Shown piece after piece: positions 18,570 to 30,958 of a stretch of DNA of 64,000 nucleotides (position 1 is its first letter; each line of letters starts with the position of its first letter). The DNA comes from Ascochyta rabiei (Eukaryota > Ascomycota > Dothideomycetes > Pleosporales > Didymellaceae). The notes beneath the pieces are model-generated. The model was not told the origin of the DNA. It made no database searches and was given only the letters and a program-made list of their open reading frames with translations. Where the stretch lies: the NCBI RefSeq assembly GCF_004011695.2, contig NC_082416.1, positions 806,001-870,000 on the forward strand, written 5' to 3'. Position numbers and translations under genes: made by a program.

Positions 18570-20115
18570 ATGTCGCAATTAGTCCCCAGTGGCCTCCAGA
18601 TCCCACCTGGCGTGAATCACCGACAATTCTTACTCTCTCTGCCCGCCATGGGCTCTGATCAGATACCCAAAGGCGCAGACACCACAATGACGATCAATGG
18701 TCCTGACCAGATCTGGTTTCTGATCGTCGCAATAATATGCATTGCAATCCCAGGACTCTTCCTAGTACTGCGAATCTACACCAAACTTGCTATCATGGGC
18801 TGCTTGGAGCCAGCAGACTGTAAGGGCGACCTGTGCAAACCATCATCGGAACTGACAATAGATAGATTTTCTGTTCTTAACCTTCGTAAGGTAAACTGAT
18901 TCCGGGTCAGACTTGCTATGCTGACTTCGAAGCAGCCCTTGATTGTAGCGGAGATCGCTATGGGATACCAGATGGTAAAATGGGGGGCAGGGGTACACCA
19001 GTGGCAGGTCACACTGGGTCAACTGTTCAATCAACTCTACGTGTGTCACTTTCCACGGGAGCATGTTGCAATGTTAACACGGTAATAGTGGGCCAATATT
19101 GCACAGATTATATACTGCCCGCTCAGTTTTGTAGTCAAGATGGCCATCCTCATGCAGTATCTCCGCCTCTTCGCGCCCTCACGCAGCGGCAACAAATTCA
19201 TGTGGTACGGAGCATGGGCAACGATCGCGGCAACATTCGTTGTGTATACCTTCTTTACATTTTGGACGATGTTCTACTGCAAGCCCCGGCGGATGATCTG
19301 GGATAAACTCACGCCAGGCGGCAAGTGCCATGATGTGAATAACATCATTCTGAGTCAGGGAGCTTTCAATATGGCGTCTGATGTTGTCGTTTTGTTTCTA
19401 CCGACACTTTCTTTATGGCAACTTAACGTACCTTTTGCACGGAAGATGTTCATCACGCTGTTGTTTGCAACAGGGCTGATGTGAGTAGAACCTTGTTCAG
19501 CGGCCACGGACGACTGACGAGATTTACAGAGCATGCATTGCTTCAGCGATGCGGATCTGGTTCACCCTTAACATTGCTGCAGTCATTGCTGAGGCCGACG
19601 TATCCTGGAATGGTCTCTTCATCGGGATCTGGACAACTCTGGAGGTCTCTCTTGTCTTTGTTGTGGCATGTGCACTATGTCTACCCAAACTGATTCAATC
19701 AAAAGGTCAGAAGTTCAGAGTGGCACTGTCATATGCCTCCGCTCCCGTCTCTGTCATTCCAGCAATCGTTTGCAAGAGAACAGGGTCACCAGACGATATG
19801 GAGCCAAATACTTCGCAAAGAAGTCAGAAGCCAGAACAAACTTCAACTTGGGAAGAAATAGAGCTAAACGAGGAAACACCAAAGTATCATGAGCAGTATG
19901 CGCATACGCAGTGGCAGGATGAGATGAAACCCCGTCCGGGAACACCGTCGAGGGCGCTGGTCCAGTCGTTTACCGGTGCAGGTGGCAGTGAGCAGCCAAA
20001 ACGTAAAGGAACGAGGCCATCGGGTCAGTTTCAAGATGGGTTTCATCTGCAGCCGCTTCATACACCAGAGTTCTCGAAGCAACAGCAACCATGGAGGTCC
20101 GCCTTTAGCCCATGA
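18570..20115 (+). CDS. Rhodopsin-domain integral membrane protein (fungal 7-TM), second of two
   Basis: Five exons give a continuous 450-residue protein: 18570-18819, 18866-18885, 18936-19040, 19089-19480 and 19530-20115. The joins are in phase: EPAD|Y-FLFLTF|PLIVAEIAMGYQ and NQLY|WANIAQIIY. Exon 2 is only 20 nt, a microexon. The family core is visible: TM1 IWFLIVAIICIAIPGLFLVLRI, the helix VVKMAILMQYLRLFAPSRSG matching LIKVSLLLQYLRIF of the neighbour, WATIAATFVVYTFFTFWTMF with C-K-P, MASDVVVLFLPTLSLWQL and WTTLEVSLVFVVACALCLP. The cytosolic tail of about 140 residues is rich in Glu, Gln, Thr and Pro. The function is unknown, probably a receptor-like or transport-related membrane protein. It is the last gene before the AT-rich transposon block. 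Confidence 0.85.
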
Positions 20116-20650
20116 CACATCACCGGCTGAAGCACACAGTGGGGTGTTTGGACGTTTGGCTTCCATGGCACATGCTAGTCTGGGTTCGCCTGTGGTTCCC
20201 TTGCGAAGTCCTGTTCATCGAATACTTTGCCCAATATTGGAGAGGGTTGTTGCTATGGCCATAAATAACCATGGCGGATCGTTATCATGAATCGAAAGGT
20301 ACGCAACGCTTGCAACTCTTCGATTCAAAACATGCCGTCAAAAGAAGGCAGCTTGCTCCGCCGACGAAAGGTAGCTCACTGCAAGCCTCGCAATCTTGAC
20401 CTGCTCTGGCTTTGGAAGGCATTCTACATGATCGATTCCAGTTTGAAGGAGATATTCAAAGACTTCTCCATTGACAGTGGACGTCAAACCTGAGATTCCG
20501 TACTCGCGCTCACCACGATCTCCTTGGAATTTGCGCGGTTGAATATCGATTGGAGAGAATATTGTGTCTGAAATGAGAAAGGGAAAGATTACAATCCTGA
20601 TCTTCGTGTCAGATGAGGATGGTCGAGATGTCTATGCGCAGCACAGTCCT
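20116..20650. other. Border zone between gene-rich and AT-rich DNA
   Basis: No gene is recognised. GC content is still near that of the gene region until roughly 20,650, after which stop codons of TAA/TAG type and TpA steps become dense in all frames. A short 68-codon frame at 20287-20493 has no signal peptide and no known motif. Confidence 0.45.
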
Positions 20651-21000
20651 TAAGAGAAATATAAGTTCATATTATAAAACACTTGTCACACTTGTCACAT
20701 ACGACCAGAAGATTTAACAACAAGTTCTCCTGTCTGGACAGCTGTTTGTTGTAGCCCTGTTTTTAGAAGACTGTTATGCGCATTTCTGTTTTTAGTTCAC
20801 TACACCTTTACATAAGCTAAGCTTTATTTAGATCTATTAACTCTCCCTCTGTATTACATAAACTTTAAAATAGAGATAGGTTTCTAGTCTATAGGCTTTA
20901 TAACACGCTAACTACTAATAACTAACAAAGCTATAATTTTAACAACGCTGCCTGTTCTAGTATTTTATTTCTGCCTGCCCTCCTATCTAGTTAATTACTC

Positions 21001-21501
21001 TGTTAGGCTCTCAGCCTTAGACTCTTAGCCTTAGGCATGTAGATGCGTCCACCTCTGACCTAAAAGGCAGCCTTAGGCATATGTTGTGTTTACCTCTAAC
21101 CTGTAATAGCAATAAGTACTGTTCTAGCCGCAGTCTTACTATTAAAGTGAGCATTGTTACCTTTTTAAGGCATGCTTAGCACAGTGGGCAGAGCTGTGGC
21201 CTTAAGATACTCCCTTTCTCTAACGTCTACTCTGCTATAATACCTCTGCTTTTACAGACTTTAAAGGAGAATATATAAAGTAGCTAGGCTTCTGGTTTTA
21301 AAAGACATTAAATAGTAGGCTTAGTAAGAGATTACTGTCAAGGCCACGGCTCTGCCCACTGTGCCAAGCATGCCTTAAAAAGGTAACAACGCTTACTTTA
21401 ATAGTGAGACTGTGGCCAGAACAGTACTTATTACTATTACAGGTAAGAGGTAAACGCATCTACATGCCTGAGGCTAAGAATCTAAGGCTGAGAGCCTAAC
21501 A
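21001..21501. mobile_element. MITE-like element with about 190-bp terminal inverted repeats
   Basis: The left end TGTTAGGCTCTCAGCCTTAG and the right end, reading GGCTGAGAGCCTAACA, are mirror images. The similarity continues inwards through the GCATG-TAGATGCGT and AAGGCATGCTTAGCACAGTG blocks for about 190-200 bp. Only about 115 bp separate the arms. No coding capacity remains. I cannot see a clear target-site duplication (flanks ...TTACTC and ATATCT...). Confidence 0.75.
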
Positions 21502-21645
21502 ATATCTCCCCTTCTTAATAAGGGCCTGACCTAGGCCTGACAAGCAGGTATCTGTGGTGATAGGATCTAACGCGCGCCTATAGCCACTTAGAGAGATCTC
21601 TCTCTTGTCCTAAGTACTGAACCTTCTAGCAGCAACAGCACTAGC

Positions 21646-21697
21646 TGTAAAGAGTGCACAAGGCGATCACGAGGGAGGATAGGGCTAAAGAGGATAG
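21646..21697 (-). repeat. Truncated Gypsy-A LTR fragment
   Basis: These 52 bp are the reverse complement of the last part of the Gypsy-A LTR (30,907-30,958): TGTAAAGAGTGCACAAGGCG followed by ATCACGAGGGAGGATAGGG. It is cut at 21,697 by a 66-bp tandem repeat and does not resume in the visible flank. Confidence 0.8.
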
Positions 21698-21829
21698 TGT
21701 TACGATCCTGTGCCAGGGCACGGCACAAACATAAGTACTAGCCAACCAAGACCCCTGACTCCGTGTTACGATCCTGTGCCAGGGCACGGCACAAGCATAA
21801 GTACCAGCCAACCAAGACCCCTAACTCCG
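21698..21829. repeat. Tandem duplication, 2 x 66 bp
   Basis: Two head-to-tail copies (21698-21763, 21764-21829) both start TGTTACGATCCTGTGCCAGG and differ at three sites, all transitions. Each contains the near-palindrome GTGCCAGGGCACGGCAC. The TGTTACG start resembles an LTR end, but no partner was found. Confidence 0.85.
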
Positions 21830-21880
21830 CCCTGAAGGAACAAACTGTGGAGAAGGACAGAACAGAGAGGGATAACACGT

Positions 21881-22014
21881 AACTGCTTGTTAACAAGCAT
21901 AACATATATAACTGCTTACTAATAAGCATAATATATATATTACTACTTATTAATAAGCATAATATATATAACTACTTATTAATAAGTATAGTATAATATG
22001 CTTGTCTACAAGCA
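21881..22014. repeat. Tandem array of about 29-bp units, each holding a 14-16-bp palindrome
   Basis: Units begin near 21881, 21910, 21941, 21970 and 21997. Each contains an imperfect or perfect palindrome: GCTTGTTAACAAGC, GCTTACTAATAAGC, ACTTATTAATAAGC, ACTTATTAATAAGT and GCTTGTCTACAAGC. AT-rich ATAATATATATAAC linkers separate them. RIP transitions explain most differences between units. Confidence 0.85.
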
Positions 22015-22122
22015 CCCTTATATATTTTATTAGACTAACTCTAGTTACTTATTAATAAGTACTATATCTTCTTAGTATATAAGTTAGTAGGAATATAACC
22101 CTTATAGTTTATATTTAACCTT

Positions 22123-22277
22123 TGTTATAGGCTTAGACCTTGTCTAAGCCTTAAGTAAGACAGGATGGTTATGTGCCCTACAGACATATTAGAAGGACAT
22201 GTAACGTATTACCTCTATAAGAGATATAATACTATATTAACCCTTATTATATTCTACCTTAAGGCTAGTCTATAACA
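22123..22277 (+). repeat. Gypsy-B LTR, 5' copy (155 bp)
   Basis: It begins TGTTATAG and ends CTATAACA, an 8-bp perfect inverted border. It matches 44,881-45,035 over its full 155 bp with mostly transition differences. It is followed by degraded Gypsy gag sequence, so it is the 5' LTR of Gypsy-B1. Confidence 0.85.
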
Positions 22278-23665
22278 TTTATAGCTCTTCTTCTAGGGGA
22301 ACAGCTAGCACTTATACTATGTTAGCTAGCTCCTAGAATAACCCCCTAGACAAATCTGTCCCCTTAACCCTTTAGGAATTTATAGCCTAGATATTATAGT
22401 TTATAATAAACTTATATTAAGCCTTAACTACTACTAATAAGCATATAGTATTGCTTAAATATAATAACTCTAATATATACGCATTTATAGAGTCTTTAGT
22501 ATAAACAGCTAACGCCTATACTAGACCTACGTCTACAGTCCTATTATCCTCCTTAAAAGCAATGCTGTACCTATTAATATCTACTCTAGCCCCTAACCTG
22601 CCTTATAAAGCGCTGTTTTTAGCGTCTACCCTAGGCCTACATGCCCCTATACAGATATCTGCAGCCTATAAGAAACCTCTTCTTATAGGTAAGGCCTTTA
22701 CTAGGGATAAATCCTTATTTAAGGCGTAGTAGGTTATAATAGAACATAAGCTACAGGTAGATAGATTCTTTATTAGTAGGCTATAGAACATATTTACCTT
22801 TATATAGTTCTAGCTTAGTATATCTGTATAATAAGATATAGCTCTATTCTATAAGATTAGAGGTACCTAAGGTGTATAGAGCCTAGAGGACTTCCTAGTA
22901 TACCTAGAATTCTGCTACAGCAACAACTACAGCTAGGAACAGGCCTAGGCAAAACTAGAAAGCGTCTATTAGGGTCCTAACAAGTTGTTCTTAGACTTTT
23001 TTATCTAGTTTAAGCAGCTACTAGTGTAAAGTAGTAGCCTCTACTAGGACAGAGAACAGCGCCTATTACAGCTCTACTAGGCCCTAAATATAAATATCTA
23101 TAACATAGTAATAAACTAAGGTATAACTTATATAAATTATAATATAGCTATTATAAGATATAAGTCTATTACTATAGATATTAAGACTATAGCTATAGAA
23201 AACTAGCTGTACTACAGCCCTACCTAGGTACTGCCTAAGCGTAATAGGGACAGTAATATTAAGATAACAGTTACGTCTGCAGTGCGTACTAGCAGTAGTG
23301 CTAAGTGTAGAGGTGTTAGATAACCAACCTTACCGAACCAAGTTAGGGGTTTTAGGGTTAACCTCGGTTAACTTAGAGGCTAGCGGCACACCCACATAAA
23401 ATTAGCTATTAAGTCAGATAATTATAAATTAATTACCTTTATTATTATCTTTACACATTAAGTATATTATCTAAAAATTAAGAGTCTTACTAATACTACT
23501 AAAATACCCTTTTAATATATTACTATTAATAATATGTAATTTAATAATAATTCTTATAGATTACATAACCTACACACCTAAGTTATATTAACTATAGACC
23601 TACTACGCCTCTCTAGACGTATAGGAGAAGATAGACCTAAATTAGACTATCCCTCTAAGGACTAA

Positions 23666-26600
23666 TGTTAGGCGCTGGGCCTAGGGGTACCTCTGCTAGT
23701 CTTGGCGAGCTACTATAGGGCTAGCTAGCCCAGACTATATAAAGGTGTTAGAGGTTATTACTAATACTCTAGTAATTAGTCTTATTACTACATACTACGT
23801 ACCTTAATACACCTACTATCCTCTTTAACCCTATCCTCTCTTATAATTGCCTTATACACTCTTTATATTCTAATTACTCTTATATTATAATTAAAAATAG
23901 ACCTAAGCTACTATAAGTCTTAAACTAAATTATCTACGCTTACTGTCTTTAGAGAGGGACTAAGACAACCTACCTGTAGGAGAGCTAGTAGAGCGTAAGG
24001 TAACACCTCCCTCTGCAGATAAGGAGATACCTTAACAGACACTAAGTGTCTATAGTGCCTTAAGAGGATCTGTAGGTCCTCTAGGTAGTACACCTTACCC
24101 TAGAATTTGTATCTGTAGGGCAGCTTTAGCCAGAGAAGGCTAGAATAGCCTAGAAGTAGGTAATTAATAACAGGAGTTAGAAAACTTAGGTAAATAGTTA
24201 TAAGAGATAAAAGACTATAAGAAACTTTCCTCTTATTATAAACTTAGACGCAAATATAACAAAGGAGATCTAGTAATAATCCTATTCTTCTAAAAGGTAC
24301 TAAAAGGGGTAGAGAAACTATAATCTTCCCTATCTATAAATCTTCTATAACCTAAACCTCTATAGAAGTACGTAAAGCGCAACTGCACTAAATATAACTA
24401 GTAGAAGAGAGATTATAAGGGATACTTCCTCTAATCTCTAGTTAATTTCCTTATAGAGGAATAAAAGATTAACTTTAGTATAAGGTACCTTCTAGAGAAC
24501 CTAAAGATGTTATAGCAGGCTTACTGCATAACTAACTACTGTAATTAGCTAACCTAGGAACTAACGTAGTAAGAGCTAAAAAGAATTATACTAGATGCTC
24601 TAGGAATACTAGCTAAATACAAGTAAGCAGCGTATAAATCCTTAAAGTAATATAAGCAGCAGAAATCTTAGTCCCCTATAGATCTGTTAGATTTTATACG
24701 TGTATTATAGAAAAAACTAGGCAACTTATATATACTAGAGCTTTAAGTCCTAGAATATATTACTATACTACTCCCTAGCATATAAGAAAACTTATTTCTT
24801 ATCCCTTATAATTAAAGGGACATAATCCTAAAGGTAGAGGAATAAGCTAATATTATTAACTTAAGACTAGGTCAGCATAGCTAACAGCTACCTAAGAAGA
24901 CTCTAGCTAAGGGTAAGATAACTAACAAAGGACTATAGAAGCGCTAATTTAGTAACTCTAGGTTAAAGAGGAACACAAAAACCCTAAAAAAGTTATTTAA
25001 GTCTAAGAAGTTCTATAAGGAGCTAGTAAAGGGTAAAAAGGGCTAAGATAGGCTATATAAGACCTAAAACGTATACCTTAAGTATAGAGAAACTAGTTAC
25101 TACTGCCCTAACTGCCTAAAGCTAAAGTTAAACTAGAAAGACCCTACCCTAGATAAGTTAGGAAAAGACAAGGGACCTAAGAGCTAATCTCCTCTCTTAT
25201 AGCCTATATTAAATTATCTAAGAAGAAGAAGGAGAATATCTCTCTTTATAAGGTAGTGTACCTAGAATATATACGCCTGCTTACAGTTAAAGTATCTATA
25301 GGCAACGTAGAGAATTTAGAAGCCTTAATAGATAGAGGGTTATAACTAAACTTAATTTTAGTTCTCCTAGTAAAGGAGCAGGATCTAGAGGTTACACTAT
25401 TAAATAAAATAGTAGCTAAAGGTATAGGCAGAGCAGAATTGCCTATCTATAGAGTAACTACAGTAGAAATATCTATTATTAACTCCTGTAGAAGATAGAA
25501 GGTCTAACAGATACCTTTTGTAGTTACAGACCTATAAAGGTATAAGATACACCTTAGATTACCCTAGATTAACTAGATAAACCCTAAGCTAAACTATTTA
25601 AGCTAGCGTATACTCTTCTAAGAGAAGAAGTATAGGGACTCTTCTAAACTAGAGAAAATAGTGTTAGAAGATGCTAAAGAGTTTAAACGCACTATAAGAA
25701 GTCTCTTAGTAGACGTTTATATATGTATAGTAAACTTAGTAGGTACATATAACCTAATATCTGCTAAAAAGAGCCTAATTCTAGAAGTGTATTGTAAATA
25801 TGCGTACTTAGGATTAGAGGATAATGCTTAGGTCCTACTAGAGCATAGAGAGCACAACCTAGCAATTAATATTGTAGAAGGAGCTACTTCCCCCTACTAA
25901 CTGTTATACAGTCTATCTGCAACAGAATTAGAGATACTTAGAAAGTATCTAGCAGAATATCTACAACGTGGCTAGATATAACACTTAAGGTTGCCAGTAG
26001 GGGCGCCTATTCTCTTTTTAAAGAAGAAAGACAGCAACCTAAGACTGTATGTAGACTATAGAGGTCTAAACAAGATAATAGTTAAAAACTACTATCTATT
26101 ACTACTAATTATAGAGTTACTAGAACAACTAGCGTAAGCTAAGTTCTATACTAAACTAGATATATATAAGGCATATTACTATATCTAAATTAAGATAGGG
26201 AATAAGTAGAAGACTGCTTTTTAATCTAGGTATAGATATTTTAAGTACACAGTAATGCTGTTTAGACTTATAAATGCTCCTGCCTAATTTCAGGCCTATA
26301 TAAATAAGGCACTAATAGGATTAGTTAATATAACTTATATTATGTATCTAGACAACATATTAGTATACTCTAAGACAGAGGAAGACTACATTAGAAATGT
26401 TAAGGAGGTCTTAGAGAGGCTTTGCAAAGTAAACCTCTATATACGCTTAGAGAAGTGTAAATAGCACTGTTAATATATAGAGTACCTTAGGTATATAGTC
26501 TTACCTAAAGGAGTAAGTATTAACCTAGACAGGGTTAAAAGAATCTAAGAATAGCTAATCCTGCGTATAGTTTGTAATATCTAAGTATTTATAGGCTTTA

Positions 26601-29600
26601 TAAACTACTATTAGAGATTTATTACAGGGTTTTCTAAATTAGCCTTGCTATTAACCTAATTAACCTAGAAAGGGCTAAATTCGGCTAAATCTGGTTAAGT
26701 AATAAGGAAGGAGGAGAGTTAGCCTCTTAAGCTAAGCAAAGAATCCCTATAAGCTTTCTAGAATATAAAGGATTTATTTATTAACGTACCTATCTTAGTT
26801 TATTTTGTACCTAGGAGACAGACTAGGATAGAAGTAGATACCTCTAGAGGCGCTATCTTATAAATCCTTAGTTAACTAGTCCCTAGGGAGGGGAAGCTAG
26901 CCTAATAGAGGCCTATAGACTTCTATTTAAAGAAGTTAATCTAAGTAGAGTACAACTATAATACTTATAACTAGGAACTTCTTACAATTGTCTAGAGCCT
27001 ACAGCATTAGCAAAGATACTTAGACAGTACCTTCTTTAAGATCTTAATAGATTACTAAAACCTAAAATAGTTTATAGAGACAAAGGTTCTTAGCTATTAG
27101 CAAGTAAGGGTATACTTAGTGTTATCTAAGATTAACTTTATAATTACTTATTACCTAAGGTCTATAAACCCTGTAGATAGACCTTTACAGCGTCCTAATT
27201 ATATAAGAGAGGCTTAAGACCTCTTATAAAAGTATAATAAGGCTTTTATATAACCACTTTAGGAGATCCTAACTAGGAGGAACCCTAATACTCCCCTAGT
27301 AGCAGCTATAACCCTTTATTTATCTATAAAAGGAAGAAAGGATATAAGGGATCTTAAAAGAAAAGAATTAAGAGAGAATAGTTAGACAGAGCTAACAACA
27401 GGCTTAGACAACACAGACAAACTCTCTAGCACTAAAAAAGAGTTAAGTAACATTAAAATAGGACAAAATAACCTAGAAAAACATAATACAGCTAAGGAGA
27501 GGTGTATCTTACTTATAAGGCTAAAAGATAAAGTGTAAGTTATTAAAGAACATTACAATAACCTAATATTAGGACACTTTAGAGCATAAAGGACCTTAGA
27601 GAAGATTTAGCGCAGATATACCTAAAAGGGCATTAATAAGGATGTATCTAACTACTACTACAACTATTTAGTATATAGGAGATTAACTGCTACCTAACAC
27701 AAACTGTACAAGTTATTATAACCTTTACTAGTGCTAAGCTAACTATAGGAGAACGTAACAATAGATTTTATTATAGAATTACCTTCTAGTAAGGTGGCTA
27801 GGCTGGTGTATAACTCTATATTAGTAGTAGTATACAAATTAACTAAAATATTACACTATATACTAGCTAGGGCTAATTAGGATAGAAAAGACCTAGTACA
27901 TACCTAGATTAGAGAAATTATCTGCTTACATAGCGCGCTAGCATAAATTATCTTAGATTAGGGGCTACTAATAAACTTAAAGACGTAGGAAACCTTTAAC
28001 TACTATTTTAACTAAAGACAAGTCTTAACGTTGGCCTATTATCTCTAGACAGGTAGCTAAATAGAAAGGTAAAATTAGACTCTTAAACAGTACTTATATT
28101 GCTATTATACTCTAGAATAAGACAATTAGGCCCTACAGATTTTAATTACAGAATTTACGTATAATAATAGCATTTACGTATTTATAAATATAACACCTTT
28201 CTAAGCCTATTACAGTATAGATCTAAGGAGCATAGATTAGCCTACTTTAGCATTAAAAAGTGGAGAATCTCCCCTTATAAAGGAATTAGCTGCTAGAGTT
28301 ATTACCTTACAGGCTACCTGTAAAGCAAATATAGAAAGGTTAAACAAGTATTAAAAGAAACACTTAGATAAGAAACAACTACTAGCACCCTTTAAAGTAG
28401 GCAACAAAGTACTAGTCTCTAGTAAGAACATTAGGACAGTACGCCTAAAAAAGAAGCTAGACTAGAAATACCTAGGACCTAGGACTATTACAGCCTAGAT
28501 TGGCCCTAGTATATATAGAGTAGACCTGCTAGAAATAAAAGGGATCTACCTAGTACTCTATGCGTTACTGCTAGACCTATACACACTAAGAAGCTAACTT
28601 CTAGTTATATAGGAATAAATACAAGAACCTATAGTTAAAGGGGAAGAGAAGTTGTAGGATATAGAGAAAGTCCTTAACAGAAGGTAACTAGACAACAGAC
28701 AGTAGGAATACCTTATTAAGTAGGACAGATTCCCTAAATTAGAAAACTCCTAGGAAATTAGCACAAATCTTTCTAAAGAAGTACTAAAATAATACTAGAA
28801 AACTATAAAGTAACTGCTTAGACTGCATAATAAGACGTTAAGGTTAAAGTCTAAAAAAGAGGGGGACTAAAAAGGCTAAATACCTTTACTTAATTATAAT
28901 TTTTCCCTATAGGGGTTTTTTAATTAATAAGTATTTAATAGTTTACGCTAAGGGAAAATGTAACCCTACCTTACCCTAAGGAATACAGACTAGCTAAAGC
29001 AGATATCTTTTAGCCTATTATAGCTATTTCTAATATAAGGAGATAAAGAAAGTTACATGCTATATTATATAGTTATAATTATAAACAAATATAGGAGAAT
29101 TAGTATAGAAGAACACCTTCCTAGTATTATTTAGACTATCTAAGAGTGTAATGCACCTAATTGCTATATTAGCCTAAAACTATCTACTAACTATAAACTT
29201 AGGTATTATTAATCTAAACCTTCTATTATAAGGAACATCTATTAACTATAACCTCTACTACAGGTATAAGTAGCAGCCTTACAACTACTATAAGGCTACT
29301 TAGCAGCAGCAGCAGCAGCGGCAGCGTTAGCGGCGGCCTGTTTAGCAGCCTCCTGTTCCTCTCGCTCCTCCTAGAGTTAACTAAGGGTCTTTCTAGTGCC
29401 TGTAATCTAGTACTTTAACTAAAAGAAGTTAGACATTATTAAAATAGGTTAAAACGTGCTATAATACCTTCTTACAGGGGGTAATAGTCGCATCTAGATT
29501 AGACTTGGTACTGCTCTCCTCTAACATCTTCTTTTACTTTATCTTAGCCTTAACAGCGCTAGCCTTAGATTAATTTTACTTCTTAACGTAGATGCTAGAT

Positions 29601-30958
29601 AAGGTTAACTTATGTGCGTAAGTGTTACTATTATAAAGTATAAGTAGCTCTTCCTATAGTAAATAGTTTCTATAAAGGTTAGATTATGCTATAATAAGCC
29701 TAAAAGAGATAGAACGTACTCTTAAATTATACCTAGTAACAAGCTAGCCTAGTTAATAATAGACTTACCTATTATAGTCTTCTTGTTAATAGACATAGGC
29801 GTAGTAGTAGCAGGTGTTATAGGGGTGGTCTTAACTCTAGCAGTATTAACAATAGTGGCATAAGTAGTAGTAACTAGGCAGTAACTAGAGTAAAGGCGCG
29901 CTATATTGCTAGAAAGCCTTAAATAGCTGTTAGCGTACTTATTAGGGCCCTAAATGTGTTAAAAGATGCTAAAATAAGCTAAAAGGAGACAAAACACGTA
30001 CTAATAGGCAATTCCTATTGCTATTATAACACTCTCTGCAGTAGTAGGCCTAGGCGTCCCTATAACGTAGGCTACCCTACAAAGCTAGGTTAGCAGAGAA
30101 ACAATAGTCCCTATGCATATTACTATTAGTAATGTAGTAGAGGCAGAGCATACAGCACTGCTTAGCAGTCCTACTATTCTTAGTAATGTTAATCTTGCAG
30201 CAAGCAGGTATTAACATAACAGCTATAGCAAATAGTAGTTAGTAACAGTTAGTAACATTAGTAGTAGGCGGTAGCAGTTAGGAACAGTCTAAAAAGGTTA
30301 CTAAGGCGTCTTATGCGGTGCTATCTGCTAAAACGTGTTAGAACGTGCTAGAAAGACCTAGAAAATCCCTTAGCTATCCTTATAAAAGTGCTAGATAGAA
30401 TAGGTTAGTACTTACTAAAATAAAGTAGGATGTAGTAGTAACTAATAAAACTAGGGGTATAGATAGCCTATATGCTGCTAGCTACCTAGTTAGAGCTTTA
30501 GCCTGCGCAGACAGCTACCTAGACCCTAGAGGTAAAGTGAGAGGTAAGAGAGGATTTCTGTTTAACTTTTACTAGGTAAAGGCAGAATTAGTATTAAGCC
30601 TTATCTAGCCTTACAAGGCGTCTAAAATGCCTAAAACTAGTTAGAATTAGCTATAACAGGATAGACAGAGTAAATATATCTAAAGCTAGGCTAAAATAAT
30701 ACAGTATTGCCAATTATACTATTATTTAAGCCAAACAATCTAGAGAAGGGAGGCATTGTTAGGCGCTGGGCCTAGGGGTACCTCTACTAGTCTTGGTAAG
30801 CTACTATAGGGCTAGCCAGCCTAGACTATATAAAGGTGTCAGAGGTTATTGCTAATACTCTAGCAATTAGTCTTGTCACTACATACTACGTACCTTAATA
30901 CACCTACTATCCTCTTTAACCCTATCCTCCCTCGTGATCGCCTTGTACACTCTTTACA
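23666..30958 (+). mobile_element. Gypsy-A1 chromodomain LTR retrotransposon, full length
   Basis: Both 202-bp LTRs are present (23,666-23,867 and 30,757-30,958, TGTTAGGCGCTGGGCC...), flanked by the 5-bp duplication ACTAA. A polypurine tract AGAGAAGGGAGG precedes the 3' LTR. Plus-strand protein traces are: a gag-like region at 24,000-25,200; RT with KTAF and MYLDNILVYSK near 26,345; RNase H near 26,800-27,150; integrase with VTIDFIIELPSSK near 27,755 and the IERQNQTLKQ segment; and a chromodomain-like YLIK-DRFPKLENS near 28,710-28,750. About 1.8 kb of 3' internal sequence follows, containing an antisense Ala-rich ORF relic. Every domain has RIP-type stops, so the element is dead. Confidence 0.92.
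29290..29760 (-). pseudogene. Antisense low-complexity ORF relic in the Gypsy-A 3' region
   Basis: Read on the minus strand, this stretch encodes a Lys/Glu/Ser-rich part (KASAVKAK-type, near 29,560) and then an Ala-rich run from CAG/GCN repeats near 29,300-29,345 (EREEQEAAKQAAANAAAAAA). The second Gypsy-A copy has the corresponding sequence in direct orientation at 45,036-45,650 (KASAVKAKMKQKKILEESS readable there). Two copies agreeing suggests a real former ORF oriented opposite to pol. Function unknown. Confidence 0.5.

Noticed and set aside
16422..20115. Bacteriorhodopsin-type light-driven pump
   Set aside because: The sequences match the fungal rhodopsin-like domain of receptor-type proteins; I see no retinal-binding Lys helix of the microbial opsin type.
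1..20650. Secondary-metabolite or catabolic gene cluster
   Set aside because: No PKS, NRPS, terpene synthase or dedicated regulator is present; neighbouring genes have unrelated roles.
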